Source of the DNA: Schistocephalus solidus
Lineage: Eukaryota > Platyhelminthes > Cestoda > Diphyllobothriidea > Diphyllobothriidae
Direction of reading: 5' to 3'
Assembly (NCBI GenBank): GCA_017591395.1
Contig: WEDG01004629.1
Location: 1-64,000 of the forward strand
Length of the DNA stretch: 64,000 nt
Below, piece after piece: positions 20,269-31,852 of the stretch. The notes under the pieces are model-generated. The model saw nothing but the letters and a program-made list of their open reading frames with translations. It was not told where the DNA came from and did no database searches. A program made the translations under genes and the position numbers. Within the stretch, counting starts at the first letter, position 1. Each line of letters opens with the position of its first letter.

Positions 20269-20996
20269 AGGACGGGGAAATAAAAGTGATAAAGAGGTCT
20301 TTCTTATGGCAAACCCCGTACATAATCAAGGTGGATTCTCGCCGAGACGGAGGACACTAAATACGATGTATCCAACTGTACAGAGCTTGAATAATAAAAA
20401 GAAGGCGCTCCAGAACTCGGATGACGACCACTCATCAGAACTCAGCGTCGGCGGGATGGACACCAGTTCATCTCGGAAAGCAATGACAGCCTCTAGTATT
20501 CAATCGCGCGAAATTCGCAGAAGTCTATATGGAGGAGTTACCCAGTCTAAATTGAGATGTTTGTATACCAATGCTCAGAGTCTCCTATCGAAACTAGATG
20601 AACTCAAAGCATTAGTATCAGACCGAACCCCCGATATCGTTGCCATTACGGAAACGTGGCTCAAAGCCGAAATCGCGGATAGCGAGGTTTCGATTGATGG
20701 ATACCAACTTTTTCGAAAAGACAGAGAAAATAGAAAGGGAGGAGGAGTGGCCGTATATGTTAGGACAGGAATCTCGGCAGTCGAACGAGCACATTCCATC
20801 TTCCGGGAATATGAATTTCTCTGGATAAAGATTAAAAAGGATTGTTCACAGAACCTACAATTCTTGACGATCTACAGACCACCGAACATTCCAAGTGCAG
20901 CTGATGAGTCCCTCCTACATTTGCTCAAGGAAGTAGCAAGCCACCAGGAGGTGCTTATTGCTGGAGATTTCAATGCACCTATAGTAGACTGGGTTA
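20255..20996 (+). pseudogene. LINE A copy 2 ORF2, endonuclease domain before insertion B
   Basis: Starts ATG at 20255 inside the end of ORF1. After about 95 residues of Ser-rich linker comes the AP-endonuclease fold: CLYTNAQSLLSKLDEL, TPDIVAITETWL with the catalytic Glu, GGGVAVYVR, FLTIYRPP and LIAGDFNAPIVDW with the Asp/Asn active site. The frame is cut at 20996 by element B and resumes in phase at 24002. Confidence 0.85.
20989..20996 (+). repeat. Target-site duplication of element B, left copy
   Basis: ctgggtta directly beside the 3' end of element B; the same octamer is at 23994-24001 beside its truncated 5' end. One copy restores the LINE A reading frame. Confidence 0.75.
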
Positions 20997-21194
20997 TTTG
21001 TATATTGTATATTTTGAAGGGTTACAGGCATTGCCCTTGATGACCCTATTAATGTTAAGTTATCATTGCATGTGTACAGTCAATATAAAATGTTGTACAT
21101 TTTAAAATGTTTGAGTCAAAGCATAAGATAACTTCAAATGCGTTTTCACAGCCATAGGCGAAACATTGTGGAAGAAAAGTAGAGCCCGAAAGAT

Positions 21195-22478
21195 TTAAAA
21201 GGCTGGTTTTAAGAAATCATGCTGTGACAGTCGTCTTTTGTCAAATACAATGCAATCAAGCCTTCTTTTAAAATCAATAATGCTTTCAGAGTTAACCATC
21301 TCGCTTGGTAACGAGTTCCAAGGTCGAACCACTCGTTGGCTGAAACAAAACTTTCTGAGGTTCAATCGCGTGCGTTCGCTATTAACCTTGTAAGGATGAC
21401 CACGCAGATGAGTTGTGCAGGCAAAGTCGAAGAAATCCTCCGATCTTAGGGTGGAATCATGGCCCCGGATAATCCGGAATGTCCAGAGCAGGCTACACCG
21501 TAAGTGCCTGTAGGAAAGAGGAAATAAGTCAAGCTTTTTCAATCTGTCTTGGTACGGTAAAGTCTTAAGACCGTCAACCATCTTCGTTGCTCTCCGTTGC
21601 ACCTGTTCGAGGAGGTCAACATCTTTCTTCATCCACGGTATCCAAGCTGGTACTCCGTAATCTAAATGTGGTCTCACAAAGGCGCCATAGACTTTTCCGA
21701 ATAGATCAGGTGGGAATATTTTAAACGCACGTCTGATCCAATGTAGTGTACATGTTGCCTTCTGGACTGCTTTCTTACAGTGTTCTGAGGGCATCAAATT
21801 CACAGTTGTCCACATGCCCAGATCTTTGTATGTTTCGACCTCTTTTAATGCAGTGCCATTAATAAAGTACTGGTGTCTCAGAGATACTTTTCGACCGGCG
21901 CTTAGATGTAGGATCACGCACTTGGATACATTAAACTTAAGAAGCCACTTAGCCGACCAGGCACTTAGTTTGTCGATATTCGATTGTAACCCTTTTGCGT
22001 CATCAGCGCAGCTGACTTCAGTCCATATTTTAATGTCATCTGCAAACATGACAGCTTCACAATCTAGGTCATTGAGACAGTCGTTCGCGTAGATTAGGAA
22101 GAGTAGGGGGCCCAAAACAGAACCCTGTGGAACACCACTTTCTACTTTTAACCATTCTGAGCTAGAGTTTCCAACAACAACTCTCTGTACTCTGAAAGAC
22201 AAGAAACTCTTGATCCAATTGAAAAGTTTTCCTTGAATTCCTACGTTCCAAATCTTCTGCAAAAGAAGCCCGTGTGGTACACTATCAAAGGCTTTTTTGA
22301 AGTCAAAAAATACAACATCTACTGCATGACCCTTATCTGTGGCCTTTGTCCATTTCTCGTGCGACTGGAGGGCACTCGTGAAACAGAACGTCCTGGACGG
22401 AAGCCGTGTTGGGCATCGCATAGGATTTGGTTGTTTTTCCAGATAGCGCATTAAATGCCTCTTGATAATACGCTCCAT
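21195..22478 (-). CDS. Reverse transcriptase, long open part of LINE B ORF2
   Basis: 427 uninterrupted codons, the longest ORF in the window. It covers RT from the VVFFDFKKAFDSVPHGLLL block through SGVPQGSVLGPLLFLIYAND, the catalytic FADD (VMFADDIKIW) and the thumb (RPHLDYGVPAWIPWMKKD, LEQVQRRATKM) to a natural stop at 21195. The listed Met at 22478 is internal: RT motifs upstream (to about 23000) lie in other frames, so the enzyme is not intact. The well preserved frame suggests a younger insertion than its host copy A. It copies element RNA during target-primed integration. Confidence 0.85.
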   Translation of the reverse strand: MERIIKRHLMRYLEKQPNPMRCPTRLPSRTFCFTSALQSHEKWTKATDKGHAVDVVFFDFKKAFDSVPHGLLLQKIWNVGIQGKLFNWIKSFLSFRVQRVVVGNSSSEWLKVESGVPQGSVLGPLLFLIYANDCLNDLDCEAVMFADDIKIWTEVSCADDAKGLQSNIDKLSAWSAKWLLKFNVSKCVILHLSAGRKVSLRHQYFINGTALKEVETYKDLGMWTTVNLMPSEHCKKAVQKATCTLHWIRRAFKIFPPDLFGKVYGAFVRPHLDYGVPAWIPWMKKDVDLLEQVQRRATKMVDGLKTLPYQDRLKKLDLFPLSYRHLRCSLLWTFRIIRGHDSTLRSEDFFDFACTTHLRGHPYKVNSERTRLNLRKFCFSQRVVRPWNSLPSEMVNSESIIDFKRRLDCIVFDKRRLSQHDFLKPAF

Positions 22479-22678
22479 TATTTTTGCATGCTATGCAAGT
22501 TAAACTGACAGGGCGGTAATTTTCACAGTCGAGTCGTGAACCTCCTTTATAGATCGGGGCGATGAATGCGCATTTCCATTCTTCCGGGAGTTTGCTTTCT
22601 TCAAAGGACTTTTGGAATATGATGGACAGTGGTATACACAGTTCGTTAGCAAGTTCTCGTAGGGCTAATGCAGGAATT

Positions 22679-23992
22679 CTATCCGGCCCAGGCGACTTGG
22701 CTGGTTTTATACGGAGTAATTCGGTTTTTAACTACGGTCGGTGAAAAGTCTAGGTCTAGGTCCTCCGTTGTGGATGAGGAGGAGATGGAGGAGTAAGGTA
22801 AAGGGGGGGTACACATTGGTTGACAAACTGTTTGAATAGCAGCAAAAATTATTAGGCTCTCTAGTGAAGACGGTCTGGAAGAATTTGGAAAGAAGGGATG
22901 CTTTAACCTGGTCATCGGTCTCCAGTTTTCCGTCTGCAGACCTAAGGGCAGGTATCATCTCCTGAATTCTCTTTGTACTCCGTATGTAGCCATATAGCAT
23001 TTTTGGGGTGTTCCAACGATTTTTGCAGTATGTTTAGCTCAAACTTCCTCCGCAGTTTAGTAGTCTCACATTTACAAACGTTGCGTTGTTGCTTATATTC
23101 CCGTAAGTGAGCATCGGAGCCGGTTTGTCTGTAACGCCTCCAGAAGCGATTTCTTTTTTTGAAAGAGGCCTGCAAAGTTGAGTTTATCCACTTTGGGCGG
23201 TTTGTGGTTGTCTTTTTCCTGAGAGGACAGTTGAGGTAAACAATCCTTTTTCAATAACGAACTCAATGTCGTCCAATCTTTATTGGTTTCACCATGTAGT
23301 TCTGTTTCCCAGGATATCTCTGACAGTTGTCTTCTCATAAGTGAGTAGTCCCCCTTCCAAATGTTTCTTACCCAAGTATCGGGTAAATTTGGTTTGGAAA
23401 ACAGTGAGTACTCGAAGCACAGCGTAATGTGATCACTTGAACCGAATGGCGGTCGATCCTGTATGTATAGCACATTTTCCTCATCTCGGGTAAAAATCAG
23501 GTCAAGACAGTTTGATTGTTGTCCTTCTCTCGTCCGTGTTCCAAAGGTGACGTACTGAGAGAGAAGTTTGTCTGTTGCCCATTGTAGTAGTTTGTGGTTG
23601 AAGTTATCTGGCATTCCCGGCGCAGTCCATGTTTTTCCAGTCAATATCAGGAGCGTTAAAAATCCCCAACAATGAGGACAGCTTTCTTCTCGCTGGCTTT
23701 GTAGAGTTCCGTTATGAGAATGAGATCCTGATCAGAAGTCTGATAAGGCGAACGGTACACAACCGATATCGTCAGTGGTCTAGAATACTTAGCAGATATA
23801 GTAATGCTTAAGACTTCCACATCGCGTAATAGAATATGTATGTCAGCCATTGCGGTCAGCTTGCGAGTGACATAAACTATGACTCCTCCTCCTCGACTTG
23901 GTCTATCTCTCCTGAAGTGCTGATATCCTCTGAGGGATATTTCGGAATCAGTTATTTTTGCAGTAAGCCACGTTTCAGTGAAAGCCATAACG
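22679..23992 (-). pseudogene. LINE B ORF2 upstream part: endonuclease and RT N-terminus, frameshifted
   Basis: 23992-23656 encodes endonuclease from PDVMAFTETWL to KKAVLIVGDF. An extra T in a T-run near 23655 then breaks the frame inside GDFNAP. 23644-23093 and 23175-22728 give the linker and RT N-terminus (MLYGYIRSTKRIQEMIPAL, LSKFFQTVFTREP) in alternate frames. The first catalytic residues of the endonuclease are missing because of 5' truncation. Confidence 0.7.
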
Positions 23993-23993
23993 T

Positions 23994-24001
23994 CTGGGTT
24001 A
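23994..24001 (+). repeat. Target-site duplication of element B, right copy
   Basis: ctgggtta, identical to 20989-20996. The following aatctgacag continues the LINE A reading (V-N-L-T-V-D). Confidence 0.75.
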
Positions 24002-26433
24002 ATCTGACAGTTGATGGTGCACCAACTTCCTTCGGCCACAAGCTAATGGATCTCACTCTCGACCAACCTCTGGTACAGAAGGTTCACATATCAACAAGAT
24101 TTAGAGAGAACCAGAGAGCAAATTGCCTGGACCTTGTATTTACGAAGGACTTCTCTAGCATTTATGAAGTGTATTCTATTGCACCCCTCGGTAAGAGTGA
24201 CCATAGTACGCTGATGTGGGATTACTCACTTTATTCTCAGCGCCAGAATGGAACGGAATGCAAGCGAAATATATGGAAAGGCTGATTTTTAACGCGATGA
24301 GGAAAGAACTGATGTCTATGAGATGGGATTGTTTGCTTTAAAGGGAATCCGGAGGATGACTGGCGATCCTTTAAGACAGTCTCACTCGATCTGATTGAAC
24401 GCTTTTTGTCCCGTGAAGGTGCAAAAAAAGAATAGTCGCCCCGCCTGGTTAACAAGAGAACTTAACAGGCAGCTAAAGAAGAAGAATAAAAAATGGAAGG
24501 TATTCAGGCAAACTGGGTCAGCAGAGCATCTCAAAGAATTTCGTCATCAAAGAAACGCTGTGAAAAAAAATGATTCGTCAGGCAAGGAAGAACTTTGAAT
24601 CAAGAATTATTCAACAGGCTGAATATAAAACCAAAAACTTTTATTCCATTATATCAATAGCCGACTAAAAAACAAGGACCCAGTAGCAGTACTCATGGAT
24701 GGGAATGGTGTTGAAGTCGTTGAAAATTGCGACAAAGCCGAGTACTTAGGTCGTTTTTTTGCCTCGGTTTTCACTAGAGAACCGGAACTTTCAGCTTGAC
24801 CACGTCAACAGTGCTGTTATAGACGCCGGTCCAGTGCTTGAATATATAATCTTCCAGGAACCTCTCGTGGAACTAGAACTGCGAAATCTGAAAGAAGCGA
24901 AGTCATCTGGTCCGGACGATATACCGGCCAAGTTCTTGAAAGAACTGGCCAGCGAACTGTCCAAACCACTAGCGCATATATTTAATTCGTCATTTGAATC
25001 AGGGAAACTGCCATCCGAATGGAAGGCAGCAAATATATACCCCATATACAAGAGTGGTGCTCGATCTAATGTCAACAATTATCGGCCTGTCAGCCTAACC
25101 TCCATTTGCTGTAAAAATAATGGAATCAATAATCAAGAAGACAACCATGAAGTTCCTTGAGGAAAACCAATTACTCTCAGATCTCCAGCATGGCTTCAGA
25201 CAGAATCGCTCATGTCTTTCTAGTTTATTACTCTCAACAGAGCAGTAGACTCGTGCACTGGACGAAATGGTAGGGTTGACGTCATATACACTGATTTCAA
25301 GAAGGCGTTTGACAGTGTCCCACACAAACGTCTTATCTACAAATTATCTGAAATCGGCATAAAAGGAATGTTGCTGACATGGATCGCAGACTTTCTTACA
25401 GATAGATTGAAAACTGTGTGCATCGATACCTCGAAGTCAACACCTACTCCGGTTCTAAGTGGTGTCCCCCCAAGGCTTCGTATTAGGGCCGTTTCTCTTC
25501 TTAGTGTACATCAACGATTGTGTCGACGACCTGGATTGCAGCGCCATCATGTTTGCAGATGATGTTAAATTGTGGAGGGTCATCAGATCTGATTTCGATA
25601 GGCACGCACTTCAAGAGGATCTCAACCGTCTTAGCAGCTGGTCTGCTCGTTGGCTCTTAAATTTTAACGTTGGGAAGTGTGTGGTCCTTAGACTGCGTAC
25701 CAGAAGGACCAGTGAGGAGGATGATTCCTTCCAATACATTCTCAATGGGCAGCCCCTTTCAATTGTTGAGGAACAGAAGGACCTCGGTGTTCTAATACAC
25801 TCCTCACTTAAACCATCTTCACAGTGTTTAAAGGCAGCAAAACGCGCTACACAGGTCTTATTTGCGCTCAGACGTGGGTTTTGCAGATTGATAAGGAACT
25901 TTTCCGAAAAACCTACGGGGTATTTGTTCGATCTCACTTGGAATATGCCATCCAGGCCTGGTGTCCGTGGTTTAAGAAGGATTATCTACAGCTGGAACGA
26001 GTGCAGGCGAGGGCTACGAAGATGGTCAAGAATCTTAGTAATCTGCCTTACAAGGCCAGACTGGTTGAACTTGATTTGTTTCCTCTAAATTACAGGCAAC
26101 TACGCGGTGACCTCATCCAAACCTACCGGATTGTCAGAGGCCGCAATTGTGCCCTAGAATTTGCTGAATTCTTCGAATTGGCTGTGACGGAACATCTGCG
26201 GGGTCATCCCTTTAAACTGCAGAGGAAGTTTGTCCACACGGAAGTCCGTCGGAACGCCTTTTTGCAGAGGGTCGTTGGAGCATGGAACGGACTCCCTGAG
26301 GATGTTGTCCTTTTCAGAAACTGTTGATGCATTTAAATTCAAACTAGATACTCATTTTCTGAGAAACTATTGTCAATATAATGAAGATTGTGTAAACAGT
26401 GGCAGGTTGCGCCTGGCGCACACATTTCGATGA
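24002..26433 (+). pseudogene. LINE A copy 2 ORF2, endonuclease end and reverse transcriptase
   Basis: Continues from the insertion with LMDLTLDQPLVQKV and NCLDLVFTKD, then the linker (24395-24598), the RT N-terminal block SSGPDDIPAKFLKELAS (24759-25160), KKAFDSVPH (about 25300), LGPFLFLVYINDC and the catalytic FADD (IMFADDVKLW, 25459-26088), and the thumb and C-terminus (25824-26433, with RSHLEYAIQAWCPW and HLRGHPFKLQRKF). At least five frame changes and a stop separate these. It has the full RT complement that copy 1 lost. Confidence 0.8.
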
Positions 26434-26535
26434 CCCTACATTTTCATTTTTCAGATATATCACTGTAAAAATTTATACTATTGACATTTTTGCATATGAA
26501 TAGGGAGCTCAAGGGCGAAAGCCTACTTCCCTCAA

Positions 26536-26555
26536 TAAAGTGACTTAAAGTGACT
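26536..26555 (+). repeat. 3'-terminal tandem decamer of LINE A
   Basis: taaagtgact repeated twice directly after an AATAAA; marks the end of the element. Compare the heptamer ends of B and C. Confidence 0.7.
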
Positions 26556-26556
26556 T

Positions 26557-28179
26557 GACGTACTGTCCTATCTGTGACACCCTATGCGAACAAAAGAGTA
26601 CAGCTTGCATAACATTTATCAATAAATGCATCAACTCTGCATGTCTCTCTCACATTATTGTCCAAAAATGTATTAAGCACTTATGATAGAAGCTGGTACA
26701 GTATATTGATGCTCTCCCGGTCTCTTGACTGCATGTCGTTCTCGTGGGTTGAGACCCGTCAATGCCGCAACTAGATTATTGTCTTTTAAGGGCTGCGAGT
26801 TTGACAGAATTGTTTGTTGTGCGGATGACTTTAGTTAAAATGAATTGGGCATTGTCACAGCATAATCAGAAGAGATGTGTTAACGTCGCTCGTTTCGCAA
26901 CCCACTCGACATTTTTGGTCTTTTTGTCTGACCAGCATATGTTTGGGATGGGAATATAGCAACACCCTTTTGAGTAAATATGTTTATGTATAACTCCTTT
27001 GAGATTTGCCTCCTGGGAGCCTGGATGAATTTCGAGGTCACCGTGGCTTTTTCTCATAAATGCTCTCAAATCACATCAAACAATGTACGATGATCTCCAG
27101 TTTTACATATCCTGACCCTTCGATCGGTGTATTTAAGATGCTTCTTACTTGACCGTATCATATGACAGATTGTGCAATCTCCCTTCCTACGGATTTATGT
27201 TATATGTAAGTTTACTTCCCATGGACAATTGGAATAGTTGTCTTCGAAGGCCCTATAAAACATTGCATAAAATACAAAAATAAATTTAAATTTTTAACTT
27301 TAATGTTTAAGAAACATAGTAATTTAGTAAATTTTATTTTATTAATGGGAATTTAAGCCGAGACACATTCAGTGCTCAAACGAAATGGCCAATAAAAGGT
27401 ATAAGTGTTAAATAATCGTAATTATTTGCAGTGTATGTTTGGTGTAAAACTATTTCCCGGCTAGTTAAATGGGATTTTTCAAATAGATCTATATCCAGTT
27501 TATGACTGAATGGCTTTCTTATGCCCGCTTATATTATGGCAGATGGAAGGATGCTCCAGGCACCAACAGTTCGTTGTGAAAACGAATGTTGGCGAACATG
27601 CAAGAGGTCATTAAGGCCTTTGTGAGAGCGCAGAATCGCTTCCAAACAAGTTCGTTTACTTCTATGCTGGTATACAAAGGGAAACAGAATAAGAACTTCA
27701 CTTAAGGACTTTCCTCTTTAACTTTTGAACCCCTTGCTTCAAATTAAAATTCGCCCTCAGCCCATGGTGCCATAAAATCTCTCGCTAGTCTAGTTGCAAC
27801 CGAATAAATGACCCACATTTCAGTGCCAAATCTTCCTCATCCATTTTTATAGAAATTATTTAGACAGATAAAACAATCCCGGACGTCATTTTGCCCACCC
27901 TTAAACATTGAAATAGGTTTCGATATTAAAAAATAAGTATTATTATTTCGTGTTGTTGAGTTACATCCGACAGACGCATTCAGTCGGTAAAGTGTCTTTG
28001 CAAAAATCTATTTAGATAACATCATTAGTAGGGATGACACTTGCAACATTGGATTAAATTCTAACAAGCTACTTGGACGAAGCGATCAATGTGTTCATGC
28101 TTACGAGTACATTTATTTTTTCTGTACCCGAACTTTTAGCAGTTTGGGTAAGAAATTTATGTTATAGGGGTGATGAATA
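26557..28179. other. Non-coding spacer
   Basis: No supported gene. AT-rich from 27250. ORFs at 26762-26959 and 26866-27069 are not recognisable and overlap each other on opposite strands. Confidence 0.45.
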
Positions 28180-28390
28180 GTTTGACCGTCGATTTCGACG
28201 ATATCTATCGTATGCTCCACGGAAGGGTGATGCAGGGACGGTGACTTGCGCGTGGTTTAGCTTAAAGTGATAGTATACTTGCGCTGCATCTTGCGCTCTC
28301 TCTCCTCCTCCCCCATCTGAGCCCGGTGTCCCTGACAGAGTCAAAAATACCGGAGATGGGAGGGGCGCAGGTGGCTGGTGCGGCCGGAGC
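28180..28390 (-). repeat. Solo fragment of the RTE/zinc-finger element 3' repeat
   Basis: Plus-strand words gtatgctccacggaagggtg, gcagggacggtgacttgcgc and ctctctcctcctcccccat are the reverse complement of the 13870-14050 unit. Confidence 0.65.
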
Positions 28391-28599
28391 CACCCCTGGG
28401 CGTACCACCAGACCACCATAGGGGTGATACGAAAATGAAAGTGCACCTTATGAGATAGACTGGAGCCCTGCACACGTACGTGACCCAAAGGCTGCCTGGT
28501 TCTTATTAAGGAATTTGATTCAGTAAATGGTAGAGAGCTACTGTCCTCTTAAAAGTAGATGGTGTGTCTCCCGATCCCAGTGGGTAACATGGGAAATGA

Positions 28600-30490
28600 A
28601 AAGTAATCTCAAGAAAAAGGAGACTGTAGAGAACATTCGCCAGATATAAACAACCCAAACACTTTTCCTTTTTTAAAAAAAGCAAAATTGGTGTTGAAAT
28701 CTTCTGAGGAAAAGAAGATCCGGCTTTTTGTCAGAAATAGATAAAGGACTACTCAGAACCTTGAAAAGGTTCTTTACTTACGGGAATACAGCAGAATGAA
28801 ATCGTAAATCCATTCATTGTCTGAAGGGATTTTATGGAAGCACGTTAACTGATAACTCTGATAAGGCCAACCTCTTATCCCATTGATTGACTTGTATGTA
28901 TAGAGTGGAGCCGCCTTTGAAGACGGAGAACCCCAAATAATTAGATTAACTAATACAGAGCAAAATAGCACGGTTACATTTCCAACAGGCATAATAAGAA
29001 AAACTCTGAAACAGTTACAGCCCACTAAATGACCTGGTCTGGAAAGCACATCCACAAAAGTTCTCAATGATCTCACCGACCTGTTGGCCTCTTCAATCTC
29101 CAAGATCTTTGAAAGTTCAATGCAGGTGGGGACTCTGCCTTCCCCGTGGAAGAAAGCCAACATAATCCTATCTATAATGGGGGAGAGAACCTCACAAAAT
29201 AGCTTCAGACCTGCCAGTCACACAATCATCTGTTGCAAAATAAAGGAAAAGATAATCTTGGTGGAAATAATGAAGCATGTTACTGAAAACAACTTACAGA
29301 ATTCATATTAACAAAGATTTAGAAGTGGTCGACCCTGCCTTTCAAACCTGCTTAAATCCATGGAAAGCTGAACGAAGTCATTAGATATGTGTTTGTCAGT
29401 CGATGCTGTCTACATTGACTTCAGCGAAGCCTTTGACAGGGTTCCACACAGACGCCTGCTAATGAGGCTGCATCAAAAAGGTATGACTGGCAACCTGCTC
29501 AATTGGCTAGACGACTTTCTCACAGGCAGGTGCCAACGTTTTTGTATTGATGACGCCAATTCGCACTGGGAAACCATTTACAGTGCGCTTCGGTAGGGCA
29601 GCGTTCTGTGTCCAATTCTGTTACTAATATAAATGAACGACTGCCTCGATTGTCTAAAATGCGAGAAGGTCATGTTTATTGATGATCTTAAGTTATGTAC
29701 TTCAATGGAAAAGCCGGAGGATACGCAGAACTTACAAAATAACTTGGATCACTTGCGAAAGTGGTTAGACGAATGGCTGTTAAACCTTTATTTCAGAAAA
29801 TGTCATGTCACCCGACTACGGTCTAGTTACAGAACGGTAATGAGTTTTGAATATCAAAACTTACTCAGTGGTCACCAGCTCGAGGAAGAAAATGAATTAA
29901 GGACTGTAGTGTTTGGATAAAACCACACTCAAGCCATCGTCAAACTGTGCCAAAAGAATGAAGAAAGCTATGTGTATCCCGGGAGCAAGGAAGACATCTT
30001 CGGTATTTTTGACAAAAAGCTTTTTGGTCGTTTGTTTGGAACACTTGTACGGCTGGGGTTGGAATATTGGGTTCATGCATGGTGCATCTGAACGAAGCTG
30101 GATAACGGTTGGAGAAAGTTAAACGATAGACGACGAAACTAGTCAGAGAATTAGAGTGCCTACCATATAAGGGTTGCCTCGAAAGCCTTAAACTATTTCC
30201 TGTCTCTTATAGGCAATACACAGTGGGTATTATCTTGGAACTTAAATTTGTCAGAGAAGTTGACTTTGCTTTTCAAAAAGTCAATTTTGTTGAATTGGAA
30301 AACACGGCAAATTACTGAGTTCACCAATGCAAAGTGAAGATTTACTACAACAAACTTGCAGTGCGGACCATCTTCCTTTCCCACCGGGGGATAAAAATGG
30401 AAAAAGCTGCCTACTTCGGTTGTTCTGACTGAGAGCATGCAATACGTAAAAGAAGATTTGAAGAATTTTTACTTGATGGACACATCTAGT
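28600..30490 (+). mobile_element. CR1-like LINE D, decayed RT-bearing fragment
   Basis: Plus-strand frames give an RT N-terminal block (29084-29311, FESSMQVGTLPSPWKKANI), then VDAVYIDFSEAFDRVPHRRL (29387-29596), a degraded palm with FIDD in place of FADD (29633-29920), and thumb pieces (29913-30122) up to about 30490. No endonuclease upstream of about 28.6 kb, so it is 5'-truncated. It ends about 50 bases from the 3' end of the opposing RTE-like copy. Confidence 0.75.
28970..30122 (+). pseudogene. Reverse transcriptase relic of LINE D
   Basis: The domain order is that of the A and B enzymes: the KKANI block, AVYIDFSEAFDRVPH, a broken GSVL-P block with an in-frame stop just before it, then KVMFIDDLKL with the first catalytic Ala-Asp altered to Ile-Asp, then DEWLLNLYFRKCHVTRL. 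Stops and frame changes occur near 29311, 29596, 29920 and 30122. Inactive. Confidence 0.7.
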
Positions 30491-30839
30491 TGACATTAAT
30501 GACCGATATACAATAGGCATGTCACAATTTAACATATACATTTACAATGGCATCTATCTGTAGATAGGGTATTCGAAGTCTCTGCCTATGTCCATTATAT
30601 ATACGGAGTTATATATAGTGTGCCACTGCCATGGTTTTAATTTGGATGTCGCTGAAATTGAGTAAATAGTGAACCGTCCCATGTAAAGGTTGGTGCATTA
30701 TCAAGGTTTGATCCATGATGATTGTAAGTCAGAAGTTCGCGCAGGCCATGGCGGCCATTGCTCCGTTGCACATGCTTTTCCAGTGCGATTTAGAGTGTTC
30801 AGTAATCTGCAAAGATGCAATCGTAGACATAAGTTCTGG

Positions 30840-31079
30840 CTATAGTGTTAAGACCTGCATTCTAAGGCTATTGAGAAGATGCATTTTATTCCAATAGGCG
30901 ATGTGTATCCTAGGTTGCTCATCACATAAGGCGTCCAGCAGCCTTGTGGTCACATGAGACTGAGGATATTGGGAGCCAGTATGGAGCACTACTTCACTTC
31001 GATGATCTGTGCGATGGCTCCAAAAGTTGCCTTTTTCAGTGACGTGTTTTTTTATCCCGTCGTTGAGCTTAACCATCAC
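30840..31079 (-). pseudogene. RT core fragment of the RTE-like LINE
   Basis: 79 codons. KLNDGIKKHVTEKGN corresponds to the RT block before the GVKQGC motif, which is itself lost to substitution. CDEQPRIHIAYWNKMHLLNS corresponds to the segment leading to the catalytic YADD-type motif. Part of a dead element. Confidence 0.6.
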
Positions 31080-31636
31080 GTCCGTGAATCACTCAGGCCA
31101 GATGAATTTTTGCATGTTTATTCACAGTTCATCGCAAATCGCCATTTCAACAACTTTCCTTCGATGCATGAAAGTAGTGTAAATGCTAGTTAACATTTCC
31201 TGCAAATTCATTCGTATTTTATTATCGCCGAAGCAAATATCGGCTTTTCACGGCGTCACCCGAAACCACATTGACATTCCAGGAATTTTCTATGTTCCAG
31301 GTTGTTGTTAATCAGATTAAGAAGATTAAAAGCAAAGATATTTCCTAATATAATGTACAATATATGCCTCTGTAGTTATCGCAGTTGTTGGTTCCCTTCT
31401 AGACTGTAGAAATGGACGATAGCCCCGTCCTTGAAAACATGAGAACATGTCCACGGCGTACCTCGCCTGGAATGTCATTGTAGTTTTCCCTACCAGAGGG
31501 TTTGCTGCCGAGAGTTTGTTCCGGCTCGGATGGTTTCTTGCTGGCGATGTGGGAAATCGATGTCAAAGTTATTTTGTAGTTAGTGAAGCCAGTGTATGAT
31601 AGCGTCAGAGATCATTGGTGGGTTGGTGAGAAGTCT

Positions 31637-31852
31637 TCAGAATTTATCTGGCGAAAGCCTCATAATTTGTGATTTTGCCATCAGGAGTATTGCGCTATTG
31701 TTGCTGATGGGTGGCGCGGAACACGTGATGCAAGGGCCGTAGATGAACTTAATGTAGTTAAATAAGGTTTTTATTCCGTTGCGGTCCACGTACCATCGGA
31801 TTTCTTTGGTCTTATGAGCCGTCGTGATGTTAGTTATCTTCCAAACTGACAT
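31637..31852 (-). pseudogene. Endonuclease-RT linker fragment of the RTE-like LINE
   Basis: The segment IYGPC...PP...SNNSAILLMAKSQI matches 62153-62698 (AIYGPCIKRITPLLSSDGEI) and marks the region just before RT. Broken frames on both sides. Confidence 0.6.

Larger units (their letters stand above)
20997..23993 (-). mobile_element. CR1-like LINE B inserted antisense in LINE A endonuclease
   Basis: Read on the minus strand it begins inside the endonuclease (PDVMAFTETWL), so it is 5'-truncated. It passes through a complete RT and ends with a 3' UTR whose terminus is a heptamer repeat (ttgtata twice on the plus strand, 20998-21011). It is flanked by an 8-bp duplication of ctgggtta. It is a different family from A, though related. 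Confidence 0.85.
17344..26556 (+). mobile_element. CR1/Jockey-like LINE family A, copy 2, interrupted by two nested insertions
   Basis: The pieces 17344-17894, about 19507-20996 and 24002-26556 form one element of about 4.6 kb once the insertions C and B are set aside. Order: coiled-coil and RRM-like ORF1, endonuclease, RT, 3' UTR with AATAAA (26534-26539), and a terminal 10-bp tandem repeat (taaagtgact twice, 26536-26555). Copy 1 shows the uninterrupted sequence across both insertion sites. Short 3' tandem repeats instead of poly(A) are typical of the CR1 group. Several frameshifts make it inactive. Confidence 0.85.

Noticed and set aside
20575..20799. Minus-strand ORF antisense to the LINE A endonuclease (likewise 1167-1361 partners, 21814-22092, 25611-25937)
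   Set aside because: Shadow frames of well supported RT or endonuclease coding sequence on the other strand.
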